From: Hippopus hippopus
Lineage: Eukaryota > Mollusca > Bivalvia > Cardiida > Cardiidae
Reading direction: 5' to 3'
DNA length: 64,000 nucleotides
Assembly: GCA_946811185.2 (NCBI GenBank)
Contig: OX328108.1
Span: 36,950,493 to 37,014,492, forward strand
Both the position numbers and the translations under genes were made by a program. How positions within the stretch are numbered: the first letter of the stretch is position 1; every line of letters starts with the position of its first letter. A model generated the notes under the pieces. The model made no database searches, was not told the DNA's origin, and was given only the letters and a program-made list of their open reading frames with translations. Shown here one piece after another: positions 22,001 through 34,981 of this stretch.

Positions 22001-23007
22001 CACCCGCGAAAACACGAAAAATCGTCTTACGGCACATTCCATAGCAGACCACACCTCTTGCTTAAGTCAAATATAGGGAATTTTTTTTGTTCTTTTTTAT
22101 CTTACTAGGGCCATTTTATTGGCATTGATACTTTGAATATGCTCAGATGATCAATGTACAGTGTAGAAACCCCAGAAAATAAGAAAATAATGTCACGAGT
22201 GGCTGAAAAAGAATGAAAACTCTTTCAGTAGCAACTGATTTCTATTGCATAAATCAAACAAAGGGAACTAAATTTTATTATTATTTTTTTTTTTATCTCT
22301 TTTTACCGTAACAAGAAACCCAGTTACGTTGACTACCGTCTCATACGTGCCAGTTACGCACCCGCGAAAACACGAAAAATCGACTTACGGCACATTCCAT
22401 AGCAGACGACACCTCTTGCTTAAGTCAAATATAGGGAATTTTTTTTGTTCTTTTTTATCTTACTAGGGCCATTTTATTGGCATTGATACTTTGAATATGC
22501 TCAGATGATCAATGTACAGTGTAAAAACCCCAGAAGATAATGTCACAAGTGGCTAAAAAAGACTGAAAACTCTTTCAGTAGCAACTGATTTCTATTGCAT
22601 AAATCAAACAAAGGGAACTAAATTTTATTATTATTTTTTTTTTTATCTCTTTTTACCGTAACAAGAAACCCAGTTACGTTGACTACTGTCTCATACGTGC
22701 CAGTTACGCACCCGCGAAAACACGAAAAATCGACTTACGGCACATTCCATAGCAGACGACACCTCTTGCTTAAGTCAAATATAGGGAATTTTTTTTGTTC
22801 TTTTTTATCTTACTAGAGCCATTTTATTGGCATTGATACTTTAAATATGCTCAGATGATCAATGTACAGTGTGGAAACCCCAGAAGATAATGTTACAAGT
22901 GCCTAAAAAAGACTGAAAAGTCTTTCAGTAGCAACTGATTTCTATTGCATAAATCAAACAAAGGGAACTAAATTTTTATTATTTTTTTTTTAATCTCTTT
23001 TTATACC
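19013..23007 (+). repeat. Eleven A dimers, one interrupted by the assembly gap
   Basis: Dimers start at 19013, 19370, 19715, 20072, 20417 (gapped), 20902, 21250, 21600, 21950, 22308 and 22658. Before the gap a two-dimer motif (357 + 345 bp, the shorter with the TTTTTACTTTTTTTG run) repeats. The dimer at 21950 opens with the L-like edge ATACCGTGACAAG but continues as ordinary A. The final dimer (22658) is the minority pre-L subtype with GTGTGGAAACC. No gene outside the gap. Confidence 0.93.
20665..20864. other. Assembly gap of exactly 200 N
   Basis: The gap lies inside an A dimer. 248 bp of the dimer precede it and 37 bp follow. A normal dimer would lack only about 60-75 bp, so 200 is not the natural distance. 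I read it as a placeholder whose true length is about 70 bp plus an unknown number of 350-bp steps. Confidence 0.98.
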
Positions 23008-24431
23008 GTGACAAGAAATCCAGTTGCGTTGACTACCGTCCCATACGTGCCAGTTATGCGCCCGCGAAAACATGAAAAATCGACTTACGGCACATTCCAT
23101 AGCAGACGACACCTGTTGCCTAAGTCAAATATAGGGAAATTTTTTTTTTCGTTTTCTCTTACTAGGGCCATTGAATTGGTTACGATGACTATCGCACCCA
23201 TACGTGACCGTTACGTGCTGTGCATAAAATCATAAAATCAACTAGGACACTTTCGGAGGCAACTGATACCTGTTGCACAAATCAAAGAAAGGTAAACCAA
23301 ATTCGTTTTCTTACCAAGGTCATGAAAAACATTGAACCAATTTTGGTGACCGTGTGAGTCATAAGTCGATTTTATGTTTAACCGCTGCGCAAAAACATTG
23401 ATTCAGAAGCAACGGGTTGCTGTTGCATAAACTTTTTCCAATAAGAAATCTTGTTCTTGTTTGAAGAATTTAGAAATAGGCCAATGAAATACAATAAGAT
23501 GTAAGAATGACTAATAATAAAAATAGGTAAAATAGATAAAATGGCAAAGTTAGGGATTCAACCTTTGACCATCAGGACCCAAAAAAGGTCTTGGTGCAGG
23601 GGTCAAACCCTCTTTGCGATTGAATAGGCTCAAATGACCCGAAGATTTAACATAGATATACAGAGATTTCCCCCCCCTTCCAATCTGCCAATCAAATCTC
23701 AGGCCTCTATTAAATTATCCAATCACAGAAGCTTTTAGAAAATCAAAATGGCGTCCAATCTGCCAATCAAATCTCAGGCCTCTATTAAATTATCCAATCA
23801 CAGAAGCTTTTAGAAAATCAAAATGGCGTCCAATCAGCCAATCAAATCTCATCCCTCTCTCCAAATTATCCAATCAGAAAAGCTTTGAGAAATTCAATAT
23901 TGCGCCCAATCAGCCAATCAAATTGCAGACACACCCACAGAATCATCCAATCAGAAAGCTTTGAGCCATTTGAAATGGCGCCCGAAAATATCGATAGAAA
24001 ACAGTGAACAAGAATCGGCATAAAAGTGGATTTTAAGTCTTCTTTGAAGGCTGTTATGCAGTCCTTGGCAAACTGCCAGGCATGCACCCTCCACACATGC
24101 CAGATTTCACTGAAAATGGGCGAAAATTTAAGAAAACAGGGTGACAGAAGACCTTGTTTTGGTGCCTTCTAGCACCTTGCAAGAGTGACTTCCCCTGATC
24201 TCTTGATTCGATTTGCTTTTCTAATTTAGGCCAACTGCCATACTGTACATTGATACTTTAAATATGCTAAGATGATCAATGTACAGTGTAGAAACCCCAG
24301 AAAAGAAGAAAATAATGTCACAAGTGGCCAAAAAAGACTGAAAACTCTTTCAGTAGCAACTGATTTCTATTGCATAAATCAAACAAAGGGAACTAAATTT
24401 TATTATTATTTTTTTTTAATCTCTTTTTACC
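23008..24431 (+). repeat. L unit copy 9 (1424 bp)
   Basis: CCAAT units 23680-23980, 12 boxes. Private change TTCTAATTTAGG in the pyrimidine tract (others TTCTAATTCAGG), which removes the C of the CAG. The right-end T-run has one extra T. Confidence 0.96.
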
Positions 24432-27225
24432 GTAACAAGAAACCCAGTTACGTTGACTACCGTCTCATACGTGCCAGTTATGCACCCGCGAAAACACGAA
24501 AAATCGACTTACGGCACATTCCATAGCAGACGACACCTCTTGCTTAAGTCAAATATAGGGAATTTTTTTTGTTCTTTTTTAACTTACTAGGGCCATTTTA
24601 TTGGCATTGATACTTTGAATATGCTCAGATGATCAATGTACAGTGTAAAAACCCCAGAAGATAATGTCACAAGTGGCTAAAAAAGACTGAAAACTCTTTC
24701 AGTAGCAACTGATTTCTATTGCATAAATCAAACAAAGGGAACTAAATTTTTATTATTTTTTTTTTAATCTCTTTTTATACCGTGATAAGAAACCCAGTTA
24801 CGTTGACTACCGTCTCATACGTGCCAGTTACGCACCCGCGAAAACACGAAAAATCGACTTACGGCACATTCCATAGCAGACGACACCTCTTGCTTAAGTC
24901 AAATATAGGGAATTTTTTTTGTTCTTTTTTATCTTACTAGGGCCATTTTATTGGCATTGATAGTTTGAATATGCTCAGATGATCAATGTACAGTGTAGAA
25001 ACCCCAGAAAATAATGTCACAAGTGGCTGAAAAAGACTGAAAACTCTTTCAGTAGCAACTGATTTCTATTGCATAAATCAAACAAAGGGAACTAAATTTT
25101 ATTATTATTTTTTTAAATCTCTTTTTACCGTAACAAGAAACCCAGTTACGTTGACTACCGTGTCATACGGGCCATTTACGCACCCGCGAAAACACGAAAA
25201 ATCGACTTACGGCACATTCCATAGCAGACGACACCTCTTGCTTAAGTCAAATATAGGGAATTTTTTTTGTTCTTTTTTATCTTACTAGGGCCATTTTATT
25301 GGCATTGATACTTTGAATATGCTCAGATTATCAATGTACAGTGTAGAAACCCCAGAAGATAATGTCACAAGTGCCTAAAAAAGACTGAAAACTCTTTCAG
25401 TAGCAACTGATTTCTATTGCATAAATCAAACAAAGGGAACTAAGTTTTTACTTTTTTTGTAATCTCTTTTTACCGTAACAAGAAACCCAGTTACGTTCAC
25501 TACCGTGTCATACGTGCCAGTTACGCACCCGCGAAAACATGAAAAATCGACTTACGGCACATTCCATAGCAGACGACACCTCTTGCTTAAGTCAAATATA
25601 GGGAATTTTTTTTGTTCTTTTTTATCTTACTAGGGCCATTTTATTGGCATTGATACTTTGAATATGCTCAGATGATCAATGTACAGTGTAGAAACCCCAG
25701 AAAATAATGTCACAAGTGGCTGAAAAAGACTGAAAACTCTTTCAGTAGCAACTGATTTCTATTGCATAAATCAAACAAAGGGAACTAAATTTTATTATTA
25801 TTTTTTTTTAATCTCTTTTTACCGTAACAAGAAACCCAGTTACGTTGACTACCGTCTCATACGTGCCAGTTACGTACCCGCGAAAACACGAAAAATCGAC
25901 TTACGGCACATTCCATAGCAGACGACACCTCTTGCTTCAGTCAAATATAGGGAATTTCTTTTGTTCTTTTTTATCTTACTAGGGCCATTTTATTGGCATT
26001 GATACTTTGAATATGCTCAGATGATCAATGTACAGTGTAAAAACCCCAGAAGATAATGTCACAAGTGCCTAAAAAAGACTGAAAACTCTTTCAGTAGCAA
26101 CTGATTTCTATTGCATAAATCAAACAAAGGGAACTAAATTTTTATTATTTTTTTTTTAATCTCTTTTTATACCGTGACAAGAAACCCAGTTACGTTGACT
26201 ACCGTCTCATACGTGCCAGTTACGCACCCGCGAAAACACGAAAAATCGACTTACGGCACATTCCATAGCAGACGACACCTCTTGCTTAAATCAAATATAG
26301 GGAATTTTTTTTGTTCTTTTTTATCTTACTAGGGCCATTTTATTGGCATTGATACTTTGAATATGCTCAGATGATCAATGTACAGTGTAGAAACCCCAGA
26401 AAATAAGAAAATAATGTCACAAGTGGCTGAAAAAGACTGAAAACTCTTTCAGTAGCAACTGATTTCTATTGCATAAATGAAACAAAGGGAACTAAATTTT
26501 ATTATTATTTTTTTTTTATCTCTTTTTACCGTAACAAGAAACCCAGTTACGTTGACTACCGTCTCATACGTGCCAGTTACACACCCGCGAAAACACGAAA
26601 AATCGACTTACGGCACATTCCATAGCAGACGACACCTCTTGCTTAAGTCAAATATAGGGAATTTTTTTTGTTCTTTTTTATCTTACTAGGGCCATTTTAT
26701 TGGCATTGATACTTTGAATATGCTCAGATGATCAATGTACAGTGTAAAAACCCCAGAAGATAATGTCACAAGTGGCTAAAAAAGACTGAAAACTCTTTCA
26801 GTAGCAACTGATTTCTATTGCATAAATCAAACAAAGGGAACTAAATTTTATTATTTTTTTAATCTCTTTTTACCGTAACAAGAAACCCAGGTACGTTGAC
26901 TACCGTCTCATACGTGCCAGTTATGCGCCCGCAAAAACATGAAAAATCGACTTACGGCACATTCCATAGCAGACGACACCTCTTGCTTAAATCAAATATA
27001 GGGAATTTTTTTTTGTTCTTTTTTATCTTACTAGGGCCATTGAAATGGCATTGATAGTTTGAATATGCTCAGATGATCAATGTACAGTGTAGAAACCCCA
27101 GAAGATAATGTCACAAGATCCTAAAAAAGACTGAAAACTCTTTCAGTAGCAACTGATTTCTATTGCATAAATCAAACAAAGGGAACTAAATTTTTATTAT
27201 TTTTTTTTTAATCTCTTTTTATACC
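24432..27225 (+). repeat. Eight A dimers
   Basis: Dimers start at 24432, 24782, 25130, 25475, 25824, 26174, 26531 and 26875. 24782 (ATACCGTGATAAG) and 26174 (ATACCGTGACAAG) open with the L-like edge. 25130 has CATACGGGCCATTTACG. 25824 has TTACGTACCCGCG and CTTGCTTCAGTC, shared with the dimer at 29346. The last is pre-L with ATGTCACAAGATCC, shared with the pre-L dimers at 30047 and 61538. No gene. Confidence 0.95.
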
Positions 27226-28648
27226 GTGACAAGAAATCCAGTTGCGTTGACTACCGTCCCATACGTGCCAGTTATGCGCCCACGAAAACATGAAAAATCG
27301 ACTTACGGCACATTCCATAGCAGACGACACCTGTTGCCTAAGTCAAATATAGGGAAATTTTTTTTTTCGTTTTCTCTTACTAGGGCCATTGAATTGGTTA
27401 CGATGACTATCGCACCTATACGTGACCGTTACGTGCTGTGCATAAAATCATAAAATCAACTAGGACACTTTCGGAGGCAACTGATACCTGTTGCACAAAT
27501 CAAAGAAAGGTAAACCAAATTCGTTTTCTTACCAAGGTCATGAAAAACATTGAACCAATTTTGGTGACCGTGTGAGTCATAAGTCGATTTTATGTTTAAC
27601 CGCTGCGCAAAAACATTGATTCAGAAGCAACGGGTTGCTGTTGCATAAACTTTTTCCAATAAGAAATCTTGTTCTTGTTTGAAGAATTTAGAAATAGGCC
27701 AATGAAATACAATAAGATGTAAGAATGACTAATAATAAAAGTAGGTAAAATAGATAAAATGGCAAAGTTAGGGATTCAACCTTTGACCATCAGGACCCAA
27801 AAAAGGTCTTGGTGCAGGGGTCAAACCCTCTTTGCGATTGAATAGGCTCAAATGACCCGAAGATTTAACATAGATATACAGAGATTTCCCCCCCCTTCCA
27901 ATCTGCCAATCAAATCTCAGGCCTCTATTAAATTATCCAATCACAGAAGCTTTTAGAAAATCAAAATGGCGTCCAATCTGCCAATCAAATCTCAGGCCTC
28001 TATTAAATTATCCAATCACAGAAGCTTTTAGAAAATCAAAATGGCGTCCAATCAGCCAATCAAATCTCATCCCTCTCTCCAAATTATCCAATCAGAAAAG
28101 CTTTGAGAAATTCAATATTGCGCCCAATCAGCCAATCAAATTGCAGACACACCCACAGAATCATCCAATCAGAAAGCTTTGAGCCATTTGAAATGGCGCC
28201 CGAAAATATCGATAGAAAACAGTGAACAAGAATCGGCATAAAAGTGGATTTTAAGTCTTCTTTGAAGGCTGTTATGCAGTCCTTGGCAAACTGCCAGGCA
28301 TGCACCCTCCACACATGCCAGATTTCACTGAAAATGGGCGAAAATTTAAGAAAACAGGGTGACAGAAGACCTTGTTTTGGTGCCTTCTAGCACCTTGCAA
28401 GAGTGACTTCCCCTGATCTCTTGATTCGATTTGCTTTTCTAATTCAGGCCAACTGCCATACTGTACATTGATACTTTAAATATGCTAAGATGATCAATGT
28501 ACAGTGTAGAAACCCCAGAAAAGAAGAAAATAATGTCACAAGTGGCCAAAAAAGACTGAAAACTCTTTCAGTAGCACCTGACTTCTATTGCATAAATCAA
28601 ACAAAGGGAACTAAATTTTATTATTATTTTTTTTAATCTCTTTTTACC
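27226..28648 (+). repeat. L unit copy 10 (1423 bp)
   Basis: CCAAT units 27898-28198. GCGCCCACGAAAAC is shared with copy 11 only. Private: CGCACCTATACG, AAAAGTAGG. AGCACCTGACTTC at the right is partly shared with copy 21 (CTGACTTC). Confidence 0.96.
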
Positions 28649-30397
28649 GTAACAAGAAACCCAGTTACGTTGACTACTGTCTCATACGTGCCAGTTACGC
28701 ACCCGCGAAAACACGAAAAATCGACTTATGGCACATTCCATAGCAGACGACACCTCTTGCTTAAGTCAAATATAGGGAATTTTTTTTGTTCTTTTTTATC
28801 TTACTAGGGCCATTTTATTGGCATTGATACTTTGAATATGCTCAGATGATCAATTTACAGTGTAGAAACCCCAGAAAATAATGTCACAAGTGGCTGAAAA
28901 AGACTGAAAACTCTTTCAGTAGCAACTGATTTCTATTGCATAAATCAAACAAAGGGAACTAAATTTTATTATTATTTTTTTTAATCTCTTTTTACCGTAA
29001 CAAGAAACCCAGTTACGTTCACTACCGTGTCATACGTGCCAGTTACGCACCCGCGAAAACACGAAAAATCGACTTACGGCACATTCCATAGCAGACGACA
29101 CCTCTTGCTTAAGTCAAATATAGGGAATTTTTTTTGTTCTTTTTTATCTTACTAGGGCCATTTTATTGGCATTGATACTTTGAATATGCTCAGATGATCA
29201 ATGTACAGTGTAGAAACCCCAGAAAATAATGTCACAAGTGGCTGAAAAAGACTGAAAACTCTTTCAGTAGCAACTGATTTCTATTGCATAAATCAAACAA
29301 AGGGAACTAAATTTTATTATTATTTTTTTTTAATCTCTTTTTACCGTAACAAGAAACCCAGTTACGTTGACTACCGTCTCATACGTGCCAGTTACGTACC
29401 CGCGAAAACACGAAAAATCGACTTACGGCACATTCCATAGCAGACGACACCTCTTGCTTCAGTCAAATATAGGGAATTTTTTTTGTTCTTTTTTATCTTA
29501 CTCGGGCCATTTTATTGGCATTGATACTTTGAATATGCTCAGATGATCAATGTACAGTGTAAAAACCCCAGAAGATAATGTCACAAGTGGCTGAAAAAGA
29601 CTGAAAACTCTTTCGGTAGCAACTGATTTCTATTGCATAAATCAAACAAAGGGAACTAAATTTTTATTATTTTTTTTTTAATCTCTTTTTATACCGTGAC
29701 AAGAAACCCAGTTACGTTGACTACCGTCTCATACGTGCCAGTTACGCACCCGCGAAAACACGAAAAATCGACTTACGGCACATTCCATAGCAGACGACAC
29801 CTCTTGCTTAAGTCAAATATAGGGAATTTTTTTTGTTCTTTTTTATCTTACTAGGGCCATTTTATTGGCATTGATACTTTGAATATGCTCAGATGATCAA
29901 TGTACAGTGTAGAAACCCCAGAAAATAAGAAAATAATGTCACAAGTGGCTGAAAAAGACTGAAAACTCTTTCAGTAGCAACTGATTTCTATTGCATAAAT
30001 CAAACAAAGGGAACTAAATTTTATTATTTTTTAATCTCTTTTTACCGTAACAAGAAACCCAGTTACGTTGACTACCGTCTCATACGTGCCAGTTATGCGC
30101 CCGCGAAAACATGAAAAATCGACTTACGGCACATTCCATAGCAGACGACACCTCCTGCTTAAATCAAATATAGGGAATTTTTTTTTGTTCTTTTTTATCT
30201 TACTAGGGCCATTGAAATGGCATTGATAGTTTGAATATGCTCAGATGATCAATGTACAGTGTAGAAACCCCAGAAGATAATGTCACAAGATCCTAAAAAA
30301 GACTGAAAACTCTTTCAGTAGCAACTGATTTCTATTGCATAAATCAAACAAAGGGAACTAAATTTTTATTATTTTTTTTTTAATCTCTTTTTATACC
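28649..30397 (+). repeat. Five A dimers
   Basis: Dimers start at 28649, 28997, 29346, 29696 and 30047. The order of variants (TCAATTTACAG; TTCACTACCGTG; TTACGTACCCGCG with CTTCAGTC; L-like edge; pre-L with ACAAGATCC) parallels the variants at 25475-27225, pointing to a multi-dimer duplication that preceded L copies 10 and 11. No gene. Confidence 0.95.
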
Positions 30398-31820
30398 GTG
30401 ACAAGAAATCCAGTTGCGTTGACTACCGTCCCATACGTGCCAGTTATGCGCCCACGAAAACATGAAAAATCGACTTACGGCACATTCCATAGCAGACGAC
30501 ACCTGTTGCCTAAGTCAAATATAGGGAAATTTTTTTTTTCGTTTTCTCTTACTAGGGCCATTGAATTGGTTACGATGACTATCGCACCCATACGTGACCG
30601 TTACGTGCTGTGCATAAAATCATAAAATCAACTAGGACACTTTCGGAGGCAACTGATACCTGTTGCACAAATCAAAGAAAGGTAAACCAAATTCGTTTTC
30701 TTACCAAGGTCATGAAAAACATTGAACCAATTTTGGTGACCGTGTGAGTCATAAGTCGATTTTATGTTTAACCGCTGCGCAAAAACATTGATTCAGAAGC
30801 AACGGGTTGCTGTTGCATAAACTTTTTCCAATAAGAAATCTTGTTCTTGTTTGAAGAATTTAGAAATAGGCCAATGAAATACAATAAGATGTAAGAATGA
30901 CTAATAATAAAAATAGGTAAAATAGATAAAATGGCAAAGTTAGGGATTCAACCTTTGACCATCAGGACCCAAAAAAGGTCTTGGTGCAGGGGTCAAACCC
31001 TCTTTGCGATTGAATAGGCTCAAATGACCCGAAGATTTAACATAGATATACAGAGATTTCCCCCCCCTTCCAATCTGCCAATCAAATCTCAGGCCTCTAT
31101 TAAATTATCCAATCACAGAAGCTTTTAGAAAATCAAAATGGCGTCCAATCTGCCAATCAAATCTCAGGCCTCTATTAAATTATCCAATCACAGAAGCTTT
31201 TAGAAAATCAAAATGGCGTCCAATCAGCCAATCAAATCTCATCCCTCTCTCCAAATTATCCAATCAGAAAAGCTTTGAGAAATTCAATATTGCGCCCAAT
31301 CAGCCAATCAAATTGCAGACACACCCACAGAATCATCCAATCAGAAAGCTTTGAGCCATTTGAAATGGCGCCCGAAAATATCGATAGAAAACAGTGAACA
31401 AGAATCGGCATAAAAGTGGATTTTAAGTCTTCTTTGAAGGCTGTTATGCAGTCCTTGGCAAACTGCCAGGCATGCACCCTCCACACATGCCAGATTTCAC
31501 TGAAAATGGGCGAAAATTTAAGAAAACAGGGTGACAGAAGACCTTGTTTTGGTGCCTTCTAGCACCTTGCAAGAGTGACTTCCCCTGATCTCTTGATTCG
31601 ATTTGCTTTTCTAATTCAGGCCAACTGCCATACTGTACATTGATACTTTAAATATGCTAAGATGATCAATGTACAGTGTAGAAACCCCAGAAAAGAAGAA
31701 AATAATGTCACAAGTGGCCAAAAAAGACTGAAAACTCTTTCAGTAGCAACTGATTTCTATTGCATAAATCAAACAAAGGGAACTAAATTTTATTATTATT
31801 TTTTTTAATCTCTTTTTACC
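30398..31820 (+). repeat. L unit copy 11 (1423 bp)
   Basis: CCAAT units 31070-31370, 12 boxes. Sister of copy 10 by GCGCCCACGAAAAC and by its pre-L dimer; otherwise the majority sequence. Confidence 0.96.
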
Positions 31821-33559
31821 GTAACAAGAAACCCAGTTACGTTGACTACTGTCTCATACGTGGCAGTTACGCATCCGCGAAAACACGAAAAATCGACTTA
31901 CGGCACATTCCATAGCAGACGACACCTCTTGCTTAAGTCAAATATAGGGAATTTTTTTTGTTCTTTTTTATCTTACTAGGGCCATTTTATTGGCATTGAT
32001 AGTTTGAATATGCTCAGATGATCAATGTACAGTGTAGAAACCCCAGAAAATAATGTCACAATTGGCTGAAAAAGACTGAAAACTCTTTCAGTAGCAACTG
32101 ATTTCTATTGCATAAATCAAACAAAGGGAACTAAATTTTATTATTATTTTTTTTAATCTCTTTTTACCGTAACAAGAAACCCAGTTACGTTGACTACCGT
32201 GTCATACGGGCCAGTTACGCACCCGCGAAAACATGAAAAATCGACTTACGGCACATTCCATAGCAGACGACACCTCTTGCTTAAGTCAAATATAGGGAAT
32301 TTTTTTTGTTCTTTTTTATCTTACTAGGGCCATTTTATTGGCATTGATACTTTGAATATGCTCAGATGATCAATGTACAGTGTAAAAACCCCAGAAGATA
32401 ATGTCACAAGTGCCTAAAAAAGACTGAAAACTCTTTCAGTAGCAACTGATTTCTATTGCATAAATCAAACAAAGGGAACTAAATTTTATTATTTTTTAAT
32501 CTCTTTTTACCGTAACAAGAAACCCAGTTACTTTGACTACCGTCTCATACGTGCCAGTTATGCGCCCGCGAAAACATGAAAAATCGACTTACGGCACATT
32601 CCATAGCAGACGACACCTCTTGCTTAAATCAAATATAGGGAATTTTTTTTTTGTTCTTTTTTATCTTACTAGGGCCATTGAAATGGCATTGATAGTTTGA
32701 ATATGCTCAGATGATCAATGTACAGTGTAGAAACCCCAGAAGATAATGTCACAAGTGCCTAAAAAAGACTGAAAACTCTTTCAGTAGCAACTGATTTCTA
32801 TTGCATAAATTAAACAAAGGGAACTAAATTTTTATTATTATTTTTTTTTTAATCTCTTTTTACCGTAACAAGAAACCCAGTTACGTTGACTACCGTCTCA
32901 TACGTGCCAGTTACGCACCTCTGAAAACACGAAAAATCGACTTACGGCACATTCCATAGCAGACGACACCTCTTGCTTAAGTCAAATATAGGGAATTTTT
33001 TTTGTTCTTTTTTATCTTACTAGGGCCATTTTATTGGCATTGATACTTTGAATATGCTCAGATGATCAATGTACAGTGTAGAAACCCAAGAAGATAATGT
33101 CACAAGTGGCTAAAAAAGACTGAAAACTCTTTCAGTAGCAACTGATTTCTATTGCATAAATCACACAAAGGGAACTAAATTTTATTTTTTTTTTAATCTC
33201 TTTTTACCGTAACAAGAAACCCAGTTACGTTGACTACCGTGTCATACGTGCCAGTTATGCGCCCGCGAAAACATGAAAAATCGACTTACGGCACATTCCA
33301 TAGCAGACGACACCTCTTGCTTAAATCAAATATAGGGAATTTTTTTTTGTTCTTTTTTATCTTACTAGGGCCATTGAAATGGCATTGATAGTTTGAATAT
33401 GCTCAGATGATCAATGTACAGTGTAGAAACCCCAGAAGATAATGTCACAAGTGCCTAAAAAAGACTGAAAACTCTTTCAGTAGCAACTGATTTCTATTGC
33501 ATAAATCAAACAAAGGGAAGTAAATTTTTATTATTTTTTTTTTAATCTCTTTTTATACC
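31821..33559 (+). repeat. Five A dimers, with an orphan pre-L dimer in the middle
   Basis: Dimers start at 31821, 32169, 32512, 32865 and 33209. The third (32512, 353 bp) has every pre-L marker, including TTACTTTGACTACC as before copies 13 and 16, yet is followed by an ordinary dimer instead of L. 32865 has private CACCTCTGAAAAC and GAAACCCAAGAAG. The fifth is the pre-L dimer that does precede L. No gene. Confidence 0.95.
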
Positions 33560-34981
33560 GTGACAAGAAATCCAGTTGCGTTGACTACCGTCCCATACGT
33601 GCCAGTTATGCGCCCGCGAAAACATGAAAAATCGACTTACGGCACATTCCATAGCAGACGACACCTGTTGCCTAAGTCAAATATAGGGAAATTTTTTTTT
33701 TCGTTTTCTCTTACTAGGGCCATTGAATTGGTTACGATGACTATCGCACCCATACGTGACCGTTACGTGCTGTGCATAAAATCATAAAATCAACTAGGAC
33801 ACTTTCGGAGGCAACTGATACCTGTTGCACAAATCAAAGAAAGGTAAACCAAATTCGTTTTCTTACCAAGGTCATGAAAAACATTGAACCAATTTTGGTG
33901 ACCGTGTGAGTCATAAGTCGATTTTATGTTTAACCGCTGCGCAAAAACATTGATTCAGAAGCAACGGGTTGCTGTTGCATAAACTTTTTCCAATAAGAAA
34001 TCTTGTTCTTGTTTGAAGAATTTAGAAATAGGCCAATGAAATACAATAAGATATAAGAATGACTAATAATAAAAATAGGTAAAATAGATAAAATGGCAAA
34101 GTTAGGGATTCAACCTTTGACCATCAGGACCCAAAAAAGGTCTTGGTGCAGGGGTCAAACCCTCTTTGCGATTGAATAGGCTCAAATGACCCGAAGATTT
34201 AACATAGATATACAGAGATTTCCCCCCCTTCCAATCTGCCAATCAAATCTCAGGCCTCTATTAAATTATCCAATCACAGAAGCTTTTAGAAAATCAAAAT
34301 GGCGTCCAATCTGCCAATCAAATCTCAGGCCTCTATTAAATTATCCAATCACAGAAGCTTTTAGAAAATCAAAATGGCGTCCAATCAGCCAATCAAATCT
34401 CATCCCTCTCTCCAAATTATCCAATCAGAAAAGCTTTGAGAAATTCAATATTGCGCCCAATCAGCCAATCAAATTGCAGACACACCCACAGAATCATCCA
34501 ATCAGAAAGCTTTGAGCCATTTGAAATGGCGCCCGAAAATATCGATAGAAAACAGTGAACAAGAATCGGCATAAAAGTGGATTTTAAGTCTTCTTTGAAG
34601 GCTGTTATGCAGTCCTTGGCAAACTGCCAGGCATGCACCCTCCACACATGCCAGATTTCACTGAAAATGGGCGAAAATTTAAGAAAACAGGGTGACAGAA
34701 GACCTTGTTTTGGTGCCTTCTAGCACCTTGCAAGAGTGACTTCCCCTGATCTCTTGATTCGATTTGCTTTTCTAATTCAGGCCAACTGCCATACTGTACA
34801 TTGATACTTTAAATATGCTAAGATGATCAATGTACAGTGTAGAAACCCCAGAAAAGAAGAAAATAATGTCACAAGTGGCCAAAAAAGACTGAAAACTCTT
34901 TCAGTAGCAACTGATTTCTATTGCATAAATCAAACAAAGGGAACTAAATTTTATTATTATTTTTTTTAATCTCTTTTTACC
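33560..34981 (+). repeat. L unit copy 12 (1422 bp)
   Basis: CCAAT units 34231-34531, 12 boxes; shorter C-run (7 C), AGATATAAG. First L of the regular 2.47-kb higher-order block that runs to copy 16. Confidence 0.96.

Noticed and set aside
24272..24526. 84-codon open frame across the right end of L copy 9
   Set aside because: Created by one extra T in the T-run of this copy; other copies are not open here.
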